Positions 12,581 through 24,305 of a stretch of DNA of 64,000 bases are shown here, one piece after another (position 1 is the first letter of the stretch; every line of letters starts with the position of its first letter). This DNA comes from Lasioglossum baleicum (Eukaryota; Arthropoda; Insecta; Hymenoptera; Halictidae). Made by a program: the position numbers and the translations under genes. Where the stretch lies: positions 1 to 64,000 of the forward strand of contig NW_027469104.1 of NCBI RefSeq assembly GCF_051020765.1, in the 5' to 3' direction. The notes under the pieces are model-generated. The model ran no database searches. It saw nothing but the letters and a program-made list of their open reading frames with translations, and was not told the DNA's origin.

Positions 12581-15016
12581 TAATGCGTTATGAGTAATGT
12601 GTCATGCGTTATGCGTTACGCGTTATGCGTTATGCGTTATGCGTTATGCGTTATGCGTTATGCGTTATGTGTTATGCGTTATGCGTTAAGCGTTATACGT
12701 TATGCGTTATGCGTTATGTGTTATGCGTTATGCGTTATGTGTTATGCGTTGTGCTTTACGGGTTATGCGTTGTGCTTTACGGGTTATGCGATATGCGTTA
12801 TGCGTTATGACTTTTTCATTGAACGTTATGCGTTATGCGATATGCGTTATGCGTTATGCGTTATGCGTTATGCGTTATGCGTTATGCGTTATGCGTTATG
12901 CGTTATGCGTTATGCGTTATGCGTTATGCGTTATGCGTTATGCGTTATGCGTTATGCGTTATGCGTTATGCGTTATGCGTTATGCGTTATGCGTTATGCG
13001 TTATGCGTTATTCGTTATGCGTTATGCGTTATGCGTTATGCGTTATGCGATGTGCGTTATGCGTTATGCGTTATGCGTTATGCGTTAAGCATTATGACTT
13101 TTTCATTGAACGTTATGCGTTATGCGATATGCGTTATGCGTTATGCGTTATGCGTTATGCGTTATGCGTTATGCGTTATGCGTTATGCGTTATGCGTTAT
13201 GGGTTATGCGTTATGCGTTATGCGTTATGCGTTATGCGTTATGCGTTATGCGTTATGCATTATGCGTTATGCGTTATCCGTTACCCGTTATGCGTTATGC
13301 GTTATGCGTTATCCGTTATGCGTTACGCGTTATGCGTTATGCGTTATGCGTTATCCGTTATGCGTTACGCGTTATGCGTTATGCGTTATGCGTTATGCGT
13401 CATGCGTTATGCGTTACGCGTTATGCGTTATGCGTTATGCGTTATGCGTCATGCGTTATCCGTTATGCGTTATGCGTTATGCGTTATGCGTTATGCGTTA
13501 TGCGTTATGCGTTATGTGTTATGCGTTATGCGTTATGTGTTATGCGTTGTGCTTTACGGGTTATGCGTTGTGCTTTACGGGTTATGCGATATGCGTTATG
13601 CGTTATGACTTTTTCATTGAACGTTATGCGTTATGCGATATGCGTTATGCGTTATGCGTTATGCGTTATGCGTTATGCGTTATGCGTTATGCGTTATGCG
13701 TTATGCGTTATGCGTTATGCGTTATGCGTTATGCGTTATGCGTTATGCGTTATGCGTTATGCGTTATGCGTTATGCGTTATGCGTTATGCGTTATGCGTT
13801 ATGCGTTATTCGTTATGCGTTATGCGTTATGCGTTATGCGTTATGCGATGTGCGTTATGCGTTATGCGTTATGCGTTATGCGTTAAGCATTATGACTTTT
13901 TCATTGAACGTTATGCGTTATGCGATATGCGTTATGCGTTATGCGTTATGCGTTATGCGTTATGCGTTATGCGTTATGCGTTATGCGTTATGCGTTATGC
14001 GTTATGCGTTATGCGTTATGCGTTATGCGTTATGCGTTATGCGTTATGCGTTACGCGTTATGCGTTACGCGTTATGCGTTATGCGTTATGCGTTATGCGT
14101 TATGCGTTATGCGTTATGCGTTATTCGTTATGCGTTATGCGTTATGCGTTATGCGTTATGCGATGTGCGTTATGCGTTATGCGTTATGCGTTATGCGTTA
14201 AGCATTATGACTTTTTCATTGAGCGTTATGCGTTATGACTTTTCCATTGAGCGTTGTGCGTTATTCGTTATGGGTTATGCGTTATGCGTTATGGGTTATG
14301 CGTTATGCGTTATGCGTTATGCGTTATGCGTTATGCGTTATGCGTTATGCATTATGCGTTATGCGTTATCCGTTACCCGTTATGCGTTATGCGTTATGCG
14401 TTATCCGTTATGCGTTACGCGTTATGCGTTATGCGTTATGCGTTATCCGTTATGCGTTACGCGTTATGCGTTATGCGTTATGCGTTATGCGTCATGCGTT
14501 ATCCGTTATGCGTTATGCGTTATGCGTTATGCGTTATGCGTTATGCGTTATGCGTTATGCGTTATGCGTTATGCGTTATGCGTTATGCGTTATGCGTTAT
14601 GCGTTATGCGTTATGCGTTATGCGTTATGCGTTATGCGTTATGCGTTATGCGTTATGCGTTATGCGTTATGCGTTATGAGTTATGCGTTATGCGTTATGC
14701 GTTATGCGTTATGCGTTATGCGTTATGCGTTATGCGTTATGCGTTATGCGTTATGCGTTATGCGTTATGCGTTATGCGTTATGCGTTATGCGTTATGCGT
14801 TATGCGTTATGCGTTATGCGTTATGCGTTATGCGTTATGCGTTATGCGTTATGCGTTATGCGTTATGCGTTATGCGTTATGCGTTATGCGTTATGCGTTA
14901 TGCGTTATGCGTTATGCGTTATGCGTTATGCGTTATGCGTTATGCGTTATGCGTTATGCGTTATGCGTTATGCGTTATGCGTTATGCGTTATGCGTTATG
15001 CGTTATGCGTTATGCG
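12581..15016 (+). repeat. Domain 3: 3.5-kb higher-order repeat, copy 2
   Basis: Gamma 12581, doubled beta 12749, alpha-prime 13085, doubled beta 13547, alpha-prime 13883, alpha 14198, TTATGAG 14674. It matches copy 1 up to 14680, then enters a 48-unit pure run (14681-15016). The longest stop-free forward frame of the window (12590-15883) spans it; this reflects local scarcity of stop-making variants in one frame, not a gene. Confidence 0.88.
14681..15016 (+). repeat. Pure run, 48 units
   Basis: Between TTATGAG and TTATGTG. The comparable run at 3391-3628, with the same bounding units, has 34 units. Confidence 0.93.
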
Positions 15017-15604
15017 TTATGTGTTATGCGTTATGCGTTAAGCGTTATACGTTATGCGTTATGCGTTATGTGTTATGCGTTATGCGTTATGTGTTATGCG
15101 TTGTGCTTTACGGGTTATGCGATATGCGTTATGCGTTATGACTTTTTCATTGGATGTTATGCGTTATGCGATATGCGTTATGCGTTATGCGTTATGCGTT
15201 ATGCGTTATGCGTTATGCGTTATGCGATATGCGTTATGCGTTATGCGTTATGCGTTATGCGTTATGCGTTACGCGTTATGCGTTACGCGTTATGCGTTAT
15301 GCGTTATGCGTTATGCGTTATTCGTTATGCGTTATGCGTTATGCGTTATGCGTTATGCGATATGCGTTATGCGTTATGCGTTATGCGTTATGCGTTATGC
15401 GTTATGCGTTACGCGTTATGCGTTACGCGTTATGCGTTATGCGTTATGCGTTATGCGTTATTCGTTATGCGTTATGCGTTATGCGTTATGCGTTATGCGT
15501 TATGCGAAGTGCGTTATGCGTTATGCGTTATGCGTTATGCGTTATGCGTTATGCGTTATGCGTTATGCGTTATGCGTTATGCGTTATGCGTTATGCGTTA
15601 TGCG

Positions 15605-15898
15605 TTAAGCATTATGACTTTTTCATTGAGCGTTATGCGTTATGACTTTTCCATTGAGCGTTATGCGTTATTCGTTATGGGTTATGCGTTATGCGTTATG
15701 GGTTATGCGTTATGCGTTATGCGTTATGCGTTATGCGTTATGCATTATGCGTTATGCGTTATCCGTTATGCGTTATGCGTTATGCGTTATGCGTTATGCG
15801 ATATGCGTCATGCGTTAAGCGTTATGCGTTATGCATTATGCGTTATCCGTTATGCGTTATGCGTTATGCGTAATGCGTTATGAGTAATGTGTCATGCG
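15605..15898 (+). repeat. 294-bp alpha-gamma module, copy 3
   Basis: Displaced 11,514 bp from the copy at 4091 and identical in variant order and spacing. Its downstream context also matches that of copy 2, so it belongs to a large displaced duplication rather than being an isolated cassette. Confidence 0.9.
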
Positions 15899-16724
15899 TT
15901 ATGCGTTATGCGTTATGCGTTATGCGTTATGCGTTACGCGTTATGCGTTACGCGTTACGCGTTATGCGTTATGCGTTATGCGTTATGCGTTATGCGTTAT
16001 GCGTTATGCGTTATGCGTTATGCGTTATGCGTTATGCGTTATGCGTTATGCGTTATGCGTTATGCGTTATGCGTTATGCGTTATGCGTTATGCGTTATGC
16101 GTTATGCGTTATGCGTTATGCGTTATGCGTTATGCGTTATGCGTTACGCGTTACGCGTTACGCGTTATGCGTTATGCGTTATGCGTTATGCGTTATGCGT
16201 TATGCGTTATGTGTTATGCGTTATGCGTTAAGCGTTATACGTTATGCGTTATGCGTTATGTGTTATGCGTTATGCGTTATGTGTTATGCGTTGTGCTTTA
16301 CGGGTTATGCGTTGTGCTTTACGGGTTATGCGATATGCGTTATGCGTTATGACTTTTTCATTGAACGTTATGCGTTATGCGATATGCGTTATGCGTTATG
16401 CGTTATGCGTTATGCGTTATGCGTTATGCGTTATGCGTTATGCGTTATGCGTTATGCGTTATGCGTTATGCGTTATGCGTTATGCGTTACGCGTTATGCG
16501 TTACGCGTTATGCGTTACGCGTTATGCGTTATGCGTTATGCGTTATGCGTTATGCGTTATGCGTTATTCGTTATGCGTTATGCGTTATGCGTTATGCGTT
16601 ATGCGATGTGCGTTATGCGTTATGCGTTATGCGTTATGCGTTATGCGTTATGCGTTATGCGTTATGCGTTATGCGTTATGCGTTATGCGATATGCGTTAT
16701 GCGTTATGCGTTATGCGTTATGCG

Positions 16725-16934
16725 TTAAGCATTATGACTTTTTCATTGAGCGTTATGCGTTATGACTTTTCCATTGAGCGTTATGCGTTATTCGTTATGG
16801 GTTATGCGTTATGCGTTATGTGTTATGCGTTATGCGTTAAGCGTTATACGTTATGCGTTATGCGTTATGTGTTATGCGTTATGCGTTATGTGTTATGCGT
16901 TGTGCTTTACGGGTTATGCGTTGTGCTTTACGGG
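16725..16934 (+). repeat. Fused alpha-beta module, copy 3
   Basis: Alpha 16725 and doubled beta core 16900/16921, spacing 175 bp. Displaced 11,563 bp from the copy at 5162 and 5,222 bp from the copy at 11503. Confidence 0.9.
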
Positions 16935-17410
16935 TTATGCGATATGCGTTATGCGTTATGACTTTTTCATTGAACGTTATGCGTTATGCGATATGCGTTA
17001 TGCGTTATGCGTTATGCGTTATGCGTTATGCGTTATGCGTTATGCGTTATGCGTTATGCGTTATGCGTTATGCGTTATGCGTTATGCGTTATGCGTTACG
17101 CGTTATGCGTTACGCGTTATGCGTTACGCGTTATGCGTTATGCGTTATGCGTTATGCGATGTGCGTTATGCGTTATGCGTTATGCGTCATGCGTTATGCG
17201 TTATGCGTTATGCGTTATGCGTTATGCGTTATGCGTTATGCGTTATGCGTTATGCGTTATGCGTTATGCGTTATGCGTTATGCGTTATGCGTTATGCGTT
17301 ATGCGTTATGCGTTAAGCATTATGACTTTTTCATTGAGCGTTATGCGTTATGACTTTTCCATTGAGCGTTATGCGTTATTCGTTATGGGTTATGCGTTAT
17401 GCGTTATGGG

Positions 17411-17760
17411 TTATGCGTTATGCGTTATGCGTTATGCGTTATGCGTTATGCGTTATGCGTTATGCGTTATGCGTTATGCGTTATGCGTTATGCGTTATGC
17501 GTTATGCGTTATGCGTTATGCGTTATGCGTTATGCGTTATGCGTTATGCGTTATGCGTTATGCGTTATGCGTTATGCGTTATGCGTTATGCGTTATGCGT
17601 TATGCGTTATGCGTTATGCGTTATGCGTTATGCGTTATGCGTTATGCGTTATGCGTTATGCGTTATGCGTTATGCGTTATGCGTTATGCGTTATGCGTTA
17701 TGCGTTATGCGTTATGCGTTATGCGTTATGCGTTATGCGTTATGCGTTATGCGTTATGCG
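17411..17760 (+). repeat. Pure run, 50 units
   Basis: Between the last TTATGGG of alpha 17313 and TTACGCG. The equivalent position after alpha 5715 holds a shorter run broken by TTATGCA and TTATCCG, then 5938-6266 (47 units). Confidence 0.93.
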
Positions 17761-19562
17761 TTACGCGTTATGCGTTACGCGTTATGCGTTATGCGTTATG
17801 CGTTATGCGTTATGCGTTATGCGTTATGCGTTAAGCGTTATACGTTATGCGATATGCGTTATTCGTTATGCGTTATGCGTTATGCGTTATGCGTTATGCG
17901 TTATGCGTTATGCGTTATGCGTTATGCGTAATGCGTTATGCGTTATGCGTTATGCGTTATGCGTTATGCGTTATGCGTTATGCGTTATGCGTTATGCGTT
18001 ATGCGTTATGCGTTATGCGTTATGAGTTATGCGTTATGCGTTATGCGTTATGCGTTATGTGTTATGCGTTATGCGTTATGTGTTATGCGTTGTGCTTTAC
18101 GGGTTAGGCGATATGCGTTATGCGTTATGACTTTTTCATTGGACGTTATGCGTTATGCGATATGCGTTATGCGATATGCGTTATGTGTTATGCGTTATGC
18201 GTTATGCGTTATGCGTTATGCGATATGCGTTATGCGTTATGCGTTATGCGTTATGCGTTACGCGTTATGCGTTACGCGTTATGCGTTATGCGTTATGCGT
18301 TATGCGTTATGCGTTATTCGTTATGCGTTATGCGTTATGCGTTATGCGTTATGCGTTATGCGAAGTGCGTTATGCGTTATGCGTTATGCGTTATGCGTTA
18401 AGCGTTATGCGTTATGCGTTATGCGTTATGCGTTATGCGTTATGCGTTATGCGTTAAGCATTATGACTTTTTCATTGAGCGTTATGCGTTATGACTTTTC
18501 CATTGAGCGTTATGCGTTATGCGTTATGGGTTATGCGTTATGCGTTATGGGTTATGCGTTATGCGTTATGCGTTATGCGTTATGCGTTATGCGTTATGCA
18601 TTATGCGTTATGCGTTATCCGTTATGCGTTATGCGTTATGCGTTATGCGATATGCGTCATGCGTTAAGCGTTATGCGTTATGCATTATGCGTTATCCGTT
18701 ATGCGTTATGCGTTATGCGTAATGCGTAATGCGTTATGAGTAATGTGTCATGCGTTATGCGTTATGCGTTATGGGTTATGCGTTATGCGTTATGCGTTAT
18801 GCGTTATGCGTTATGCATTATGCGTTATGCGTTATCCGTTATGCGTTATGCGTTATGCGTTATGCGATATGCGTCATGCGTTAAGCGTTATGCGTTATGC
18901 ATTATGCGTTATCCGTTATGCGTTATGCGTTATGCGTAATGCGTTATGAGTAATGTGTCATGCGTTATGCGTTATGCGTTATGCGTTATGCGTTATGCGT
19001 TACGCGTTATGCGTTACGCGTTATGCGTTATGCGTTATGCGTTATGCGTTATTCGTTATGCGTTATGCGTTATGCGTTATGCGTTATGCGTTATGCGTTA
19101 TGCGTTATGCGTTATGCGTTATGCGTTATGCGTTATGCGTTATGTGTTATGCGTTATGCGTTAAGCGTTATACGTTATGCGTTATGCGTTATGTGTTATG
19201 CGTTATGCGTTATGCGTTATGCGTTATGCGTTACGCGTTATGCGTTACGCGTTATGCGTTATGCGTTATGCGTTATGCGTTATGCGTTATGCGTTATGCG
19301 TTATGCGTTATTCGTTATGCGTTATGCGTTATGCGTTATGCGTTATGCGATGTGCGTTATGCGTTATGCGTTATGCGTTATGCGTTATGCGTTATGCGTT
19401 ATGCGTTATGCGTTATGCGTTATGCGTTATGCGTTATGCGTTATGCGTTATGCGTTATGCGTTATGCGTTATGCGTTATGCGTTATGCGTTAAGCATTAT
19501 GACTTTTTCATTGAGCGTTATGCGTTATGACTTTTCCATTGAGCGTTATGCGTTATTCGTTA
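17411..19562 (+). repeat. Domain 5: transition block
   Basis: Starts with a 50-unit pure run, then single beta core 18090 whose following unit is TTAGGCG, alpha 18454 and 19490, and gamma 18727 and 18937. The two gamma copies end tandem segments 210 bp (30 units) apart. The first gamma is preceded by two TAATGCG units (18720, 18727). Confidence 0.8.
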
Positions 19563-22500
19563 TGGGTTATGCGTTATGCGTTATGCGTTATGCGTTATGC
19601 GTTATCCGTTATGCTTTACGCGTTATGCGTTATGCGTTATGCGTTATGCGTTATGCGTCATGCGTTATCCGTTATGCGTTATGCGTTATGCGTTATGCGT
19701 TATGCGTTATGCGTTATGCGTTATGCGTTATGCGTTATGCGTTATGCGTTATGCGTTATGCGTTATGCGTTATGCGTTATGCGTTATGCGTTATGCGTTA
19801 TGCGTTATGCGTTATGCGTTATGCGTTATGCGTTATGCGTTATGCGTTATGCGTTATGCGTTATGCGTTATGCGTTATGCGTTATGCGTTATGCGTTATG
19901 CGTTATGCGTTATGCGTTATGAGTTATGCGTTATGCGTTATGCGTTATGCGTTATGCGTTAGGCGTTATGCGTTATGCGTTACGCGTTATGTGTTATGCG
20001 TTGTGCTTTACGGGTTATGCGATATGCGTTATGCGTTTTGACTTTTTCATTGGACGTTATGCGTTATGCGATATGCGTTATGCGTTATGCGTTATGCGTT
20101 ATGCGTTATGCGTTATGCGTTATGCGATATGCGTTATGCGTTATGCGTTATGCGTTATGCGTTACGCGTTATGCGTTACGCGTTATGCGTTATGCGTTAT
20201 GCGTTATGCGTTATGCGTTATGCGTTATGCGTTATGCGTTATGCGTTATGCGTTATGCGTTATGCGTTATGCGTTATGCGTTATGCGTTATGCGTTATGC
20301 GTTATGCGTTATGCGTTATGCGTTATGAGTTATGCGTTATGCGTTATGCGTTATGCGTTATGCGTTATGCGTTATGCGTTATGCGTTATGCGTTATGCGT
20401 TATGCGTTATGCGTTATGCGTTATGCGTTATGCGTTATGCGTTATGCGTTATGCGTTATGCGTTATGCGTTATGCGTTATGCGTTATGCGTTATGTGTTA
20501 TGCGTTATGCGTTAAGCGTTATACGTTATGCGTTATGCGTTATGTGTTATGCGTTATGCGTTATGTGTTATGCGTTGTGCTTTACGGGTTATGCGATATG
20601 CGTTATGCGTTATGACTTTTTCATTGGACGTTATGCGTTATGCGATATGCGTTATGCGTTATGCGTTATGCGTTATGCGTTATGCGATATGCGTTATGCG
20701 TTATGCGTTATGCGTTATCCGTTATGCGTTATGCGTTATGCGTAATGCGTTATGAGTAATGTGTCATGCGTTATGCGTTATGCGTTATGCGTTATGCGTT
20801 ATGCGTTACGCGTTATGCGTTACGCGTTATGCGTTATGCGTTATGCGTTATGCGTTATTCGTTATGCGTTATGCGTTATGCGTTATCCGTTATGCGTTAT
20901 GCGTTATGCGTTATGCGTTATGCGTTATGCGTTATGCGTTATGCGATATGCGTCATGCGTTAAGCGTTATGCGTTATGCATTATGCGTTATCCGTTATGC
21001 GTTATGCGTTACGCGTTACGCGTTACGCGTTATGCGTTATGCGTTATGCGTTATGCGTTATGCGTTATGCGTTATGCGTTATGCGTTATGCGTTATGCGA
21101 TATGCGTCATGCGTTAAGCGTTATGCGTTATGCATTATGCGTTATCCGTTATGCGTTATGCGTTACGCGTTACGCGTTACGCGTTATGCGTTATGCGTTA
21201 TGCGTTATGCGTTATGCGTTATGCGTTATGCGTTATGCGTTATTCGTTATGCGTTATGCGTTATGCGTTATGCGTTATGCGTTATGCGTTATGCGTTATG
21301 CGATATGCGTTATGCGTTATGCGTTATGCGTTATGCGTTATGCGTTATGCGTTATGCGTTATGCGTTATGCGTTATGCGTTATCCGTTATGCGTTATGCG
21401 ATATGCGTTATTCGTTATGCGTTATGCGTTATGCGTTATGCGTTATGCGTTATCCGTTATCCGTTATCCGTTATGCGTTACGCGTTACGCGTTATGCGTT
21501 ATGCGTTATGCGTTATCCGTTATGCTTTACGCGTTATGCGTTATGCGTTATGCGTTATGCGTTATGCGTCATGCGTTATCCGTTATGCGTTATGCGTTAT
21601 GCGTTATGCGTTATGCGTTATGCGTTATGCGTTATGCGTTATGCGTTATGCGTTATGCGTTATGCGTTATGCGTTATGCGTTATGCGTTATGCGTTATGC
21701 GTTATGCGTTATGCGTTATGCGTTATGCGTTATGCGTTATGCGTTATGCGTTATGCGTTATGCGTTATGCGTTATGCGTTATGCGTTATGCGTTATGCGT
21801 TATGCGTTATGCGTTATGCGTTATGCGTTATGAGTTATGCGTTATGCGTTATGCGTTATGCGTTATGCGTTAGGCGTTATGCGTTATGCGTTACGCGTTA
21901 TGTGTTATGCGTTGTGCTTTACGGGTTATGCGATATGCGTTATGCGTTTTGACTTTTTCATTGGACGTTATGCGTTATGCGATATGCGTTATGCGTTATG
22001 CGTTATGCGTTATGCGTTATGCGTTATGCGTTATGCGTTATGCGATATGCGTTATGCGTTATGCGTTATGCGTTATGCGTTACGCGTTATGCGTTACGCG
22101 TTATGCGTTATGCGTTATGCGTTATGCGTTATGCGTTATGCGTTATGCGTTATGCGTTATGCGTTATGCGTTATGCGTTATGCGTTATGCGTTATGCGTT
22201 ATGCGTTATGCGTTATGAGTTATGCGTTATGCGTTATGCGTTATGCGTTATGCGTTATGCGTTATGCGTTATGCGTTATGCGTTATGCGTTATGCGTTAT
22301 GCGTTATGCGTTATGCGTTATGCGTTATGCGTTATGCGTTATGAGTTATGCGTTATGCGTTATGCGTTATGCGTTATGCGTTAGGCGTTATGCGTTATGC
22401 GTTACGCGTTATGTGTTATGCGTTGTGCTTTACGGGTTATGCGATATGCGTTATGCGTTTTGACTTTTTCATTGGACGTTATGCGTTATGCGATATGCGT

Positions 22501-24305
22501 TATGCGTTATGCGTTATGCGTTATGCGTTATGCGTTATGCGTTATGCGTTATGCGATATGCGTTATGCGTTATGCGTTATGCGTTATGCGTTACGCGTTA
22601 TGCGTTACGCGTTATGCGTTATGCGTTATGCGTTATGCGTTATGCGTTATGCGTTATGCGTTATGCGTTATGCGTTATGCGTTATGCGTTATGCGTTATG
22701 CGTTATGCGTTATGCGTTATGCGTTATGAGTTATGCGTTATGCGTTATGCGTTATGCGTTATGCGTTATGCGTTATGCGTTATGCGTTATGCGTTATGCG
22801 TTATGCGTTATGCGTTATGCGTTATGCGTTATGCGTTATGCGTTATGCGTTATGCGTTATGCGTTATGCGTTATGCGTTATGCGTTATGCGTTATTCGTT
22901 ATGCGTTATGCGTTATGCGTTATGCGTTATGCGTTATGCGTTATGCGTTATGCGATATGCGTTATGCGTTATGCGTTATGCGTTATGCGTTATGCGTTAT
23001 GCGTTATGCGTTATGCGTTATGCGTTATGCGTTATCCGTTATGCGTTATGCGATATGCGTTATTCGTTATGCGTTATGCGTTATGCGTTATGCGTTATGC
23101 GTTATCCGTTATCCGTTATCCGTTATGCGTTACGCGTTACGCGTTATGCGTTATGCGTTATGCGTTATCCGTTATGCTTTACGCGTTATGCGTTATGCGT
23201 TATGCGTTATGCGTTATGCGTCATGCGTTATCCGTTATGCGTTATGCGTTATGCGTTATGCGTTATGCGTTATGCGTTATGCGTTATGCGTTATGCGTTA
23301 TGCGTTATGCGTTATGCGTTATGCGTTATGCGTTATGCGTTATGCGTTATGCGTTATGCGTTATGCGTTATGCGTTATGCGTTATGCGTTATGCGTTATG
23401 CGTTATGCGTTATGCGTTATGCGTTATGCGTTATGCGTTATGCGTTATGAGTTATGCGTTATGCGTTATGCGTTATGCGTTATGCGTTAGGCGTTATGCG
23501 TTATGCGTTACGCGTTATGTGTTATGCGTTGTGCTTTACGGGTTATGCGATATGCGTTATGCGTTTTGACTTTTTCATTGGACGTTATGCGTTATGCGAT
23601 ATGCGTTATGCGTTATGCGTTATGCGTTATGCGTTATGCGTTATGCGTTATGCGTTATGCGATATGCGTTATGCGTTATGCGTTATGCGTTATGCGTTAC
23701 GCGTTATGCGTTACGCGTTATGCGTTATGCGTTATGCGTTATGCGTTATGCGTTATGCGTTATGCGTTATGCGTTATGCGTTATGCGTTATGCGTTATGC
23801 GTTATGCGTTATGCGTTATGCGTTATGCGTTATGAGTTATGCGTTATGCGTTATGCGTTATGCGTTATGCGTTATGCGTTATGCGTTATGCGTTATGCGT
23901 TATGCGTTATGCGTTATGCGTTATGCGTTATGCGTTATGCGTTATGCGTTATGCGTTATGCGTTATGCGTTATGCGTTATGCGTTATGCGTTATGCGTTA
24001 TGCGTTATGCGTTATGCGTTATGCGTTATGCGTTATGCGTTATGCGTTATGCGTTATGTGTTATGCGTTATGCGTTAAGCGTTATACGTTATGCGTTATG
24101 CGTTATGTGTTATGCGTTATGCGTTATGTGTTATGCGTTGTGCTTTACGGGTTATGCGATATGCGTTATGCGTTATGACTTTTTCATTGGACGTTATGCG
24201 TTATGCGATATGCGTTATGCGTTATGCGTTATGCGTTATGCGTTATGCGATATGCGTTATGCGTTATGCGTTATGCGTTATCCGTTATGCGTTATGCGTT
24301 ATGCG
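19563..24305 (+). repeat. Domain 6: TTTTGAC-marked repeat family (four copies)
   Basis: Beta cores at 20001, 21912, 22423 and 23529 are each preceded by TTATGAG and TTAGGCG and followed 35 bp later by TTTTGAC (20036, 21947, 22458, 23564) instead of TTATGAC. Offsets are 1,911, 511 and 1,106 bp. Ordinary beta copies with TTATGAC stand at 20575 and 24138, and gamma at 20743. A 154-bp tandem duplication (20960-21113, 21114-21267) carries three consecutive TTACGCG units. Confidence 0.85.

Larger units (their letters stand above)
2565..13931 (+). repeat. Alpha-prime cassette family (9 copies)
   Basis: A short relative of alpha: TTAAGCA and one diverged triplet ending TTGAACG (not TTGAGCG), then two plain units and ATATGCG, the ending otherwise seen in beta. 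It therefore looks like a recombinant of an alpha left half and a beta right half (inference). Starts: 2565, 6498, 7247, 8794, 9564, 10355, 12322, 13085, 13883. It is absent from the rest of the window, so it marks the 2.5-14 kb domain. Confidence 0.9.
15017..17410 (+). repeat. Domain 4: displaced copy of 3.63-5.81 kb
   Basis: Six landmarks match domain 1 in order: beta 3713/15101, alpha 4091/15605, gamma 4357/15871, doubled beta 4770/16291, fused alpha 5162/16725, alpha 5715/17313. Offsets grow in whole units from 11,388 to 11,598 bp, consistent with gain of units in pure runs. The beta at 15101 ends TTGGATG, a change not seen elsewhere. Confidence 0.88.

Noticed and set aside
12590..15883. 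A 1,097-codon forward open frame, and many others of 200-700 codons
   Set aside because: All are the M-R-Y-A-L-C-V cycle forced by a 7-bp repeat lacking forward stops. They begin and end wherever a variant unit makes TAA, TAG or TGA. They overlap one another in all three frames and have no codon bias, domain or start context of their own.
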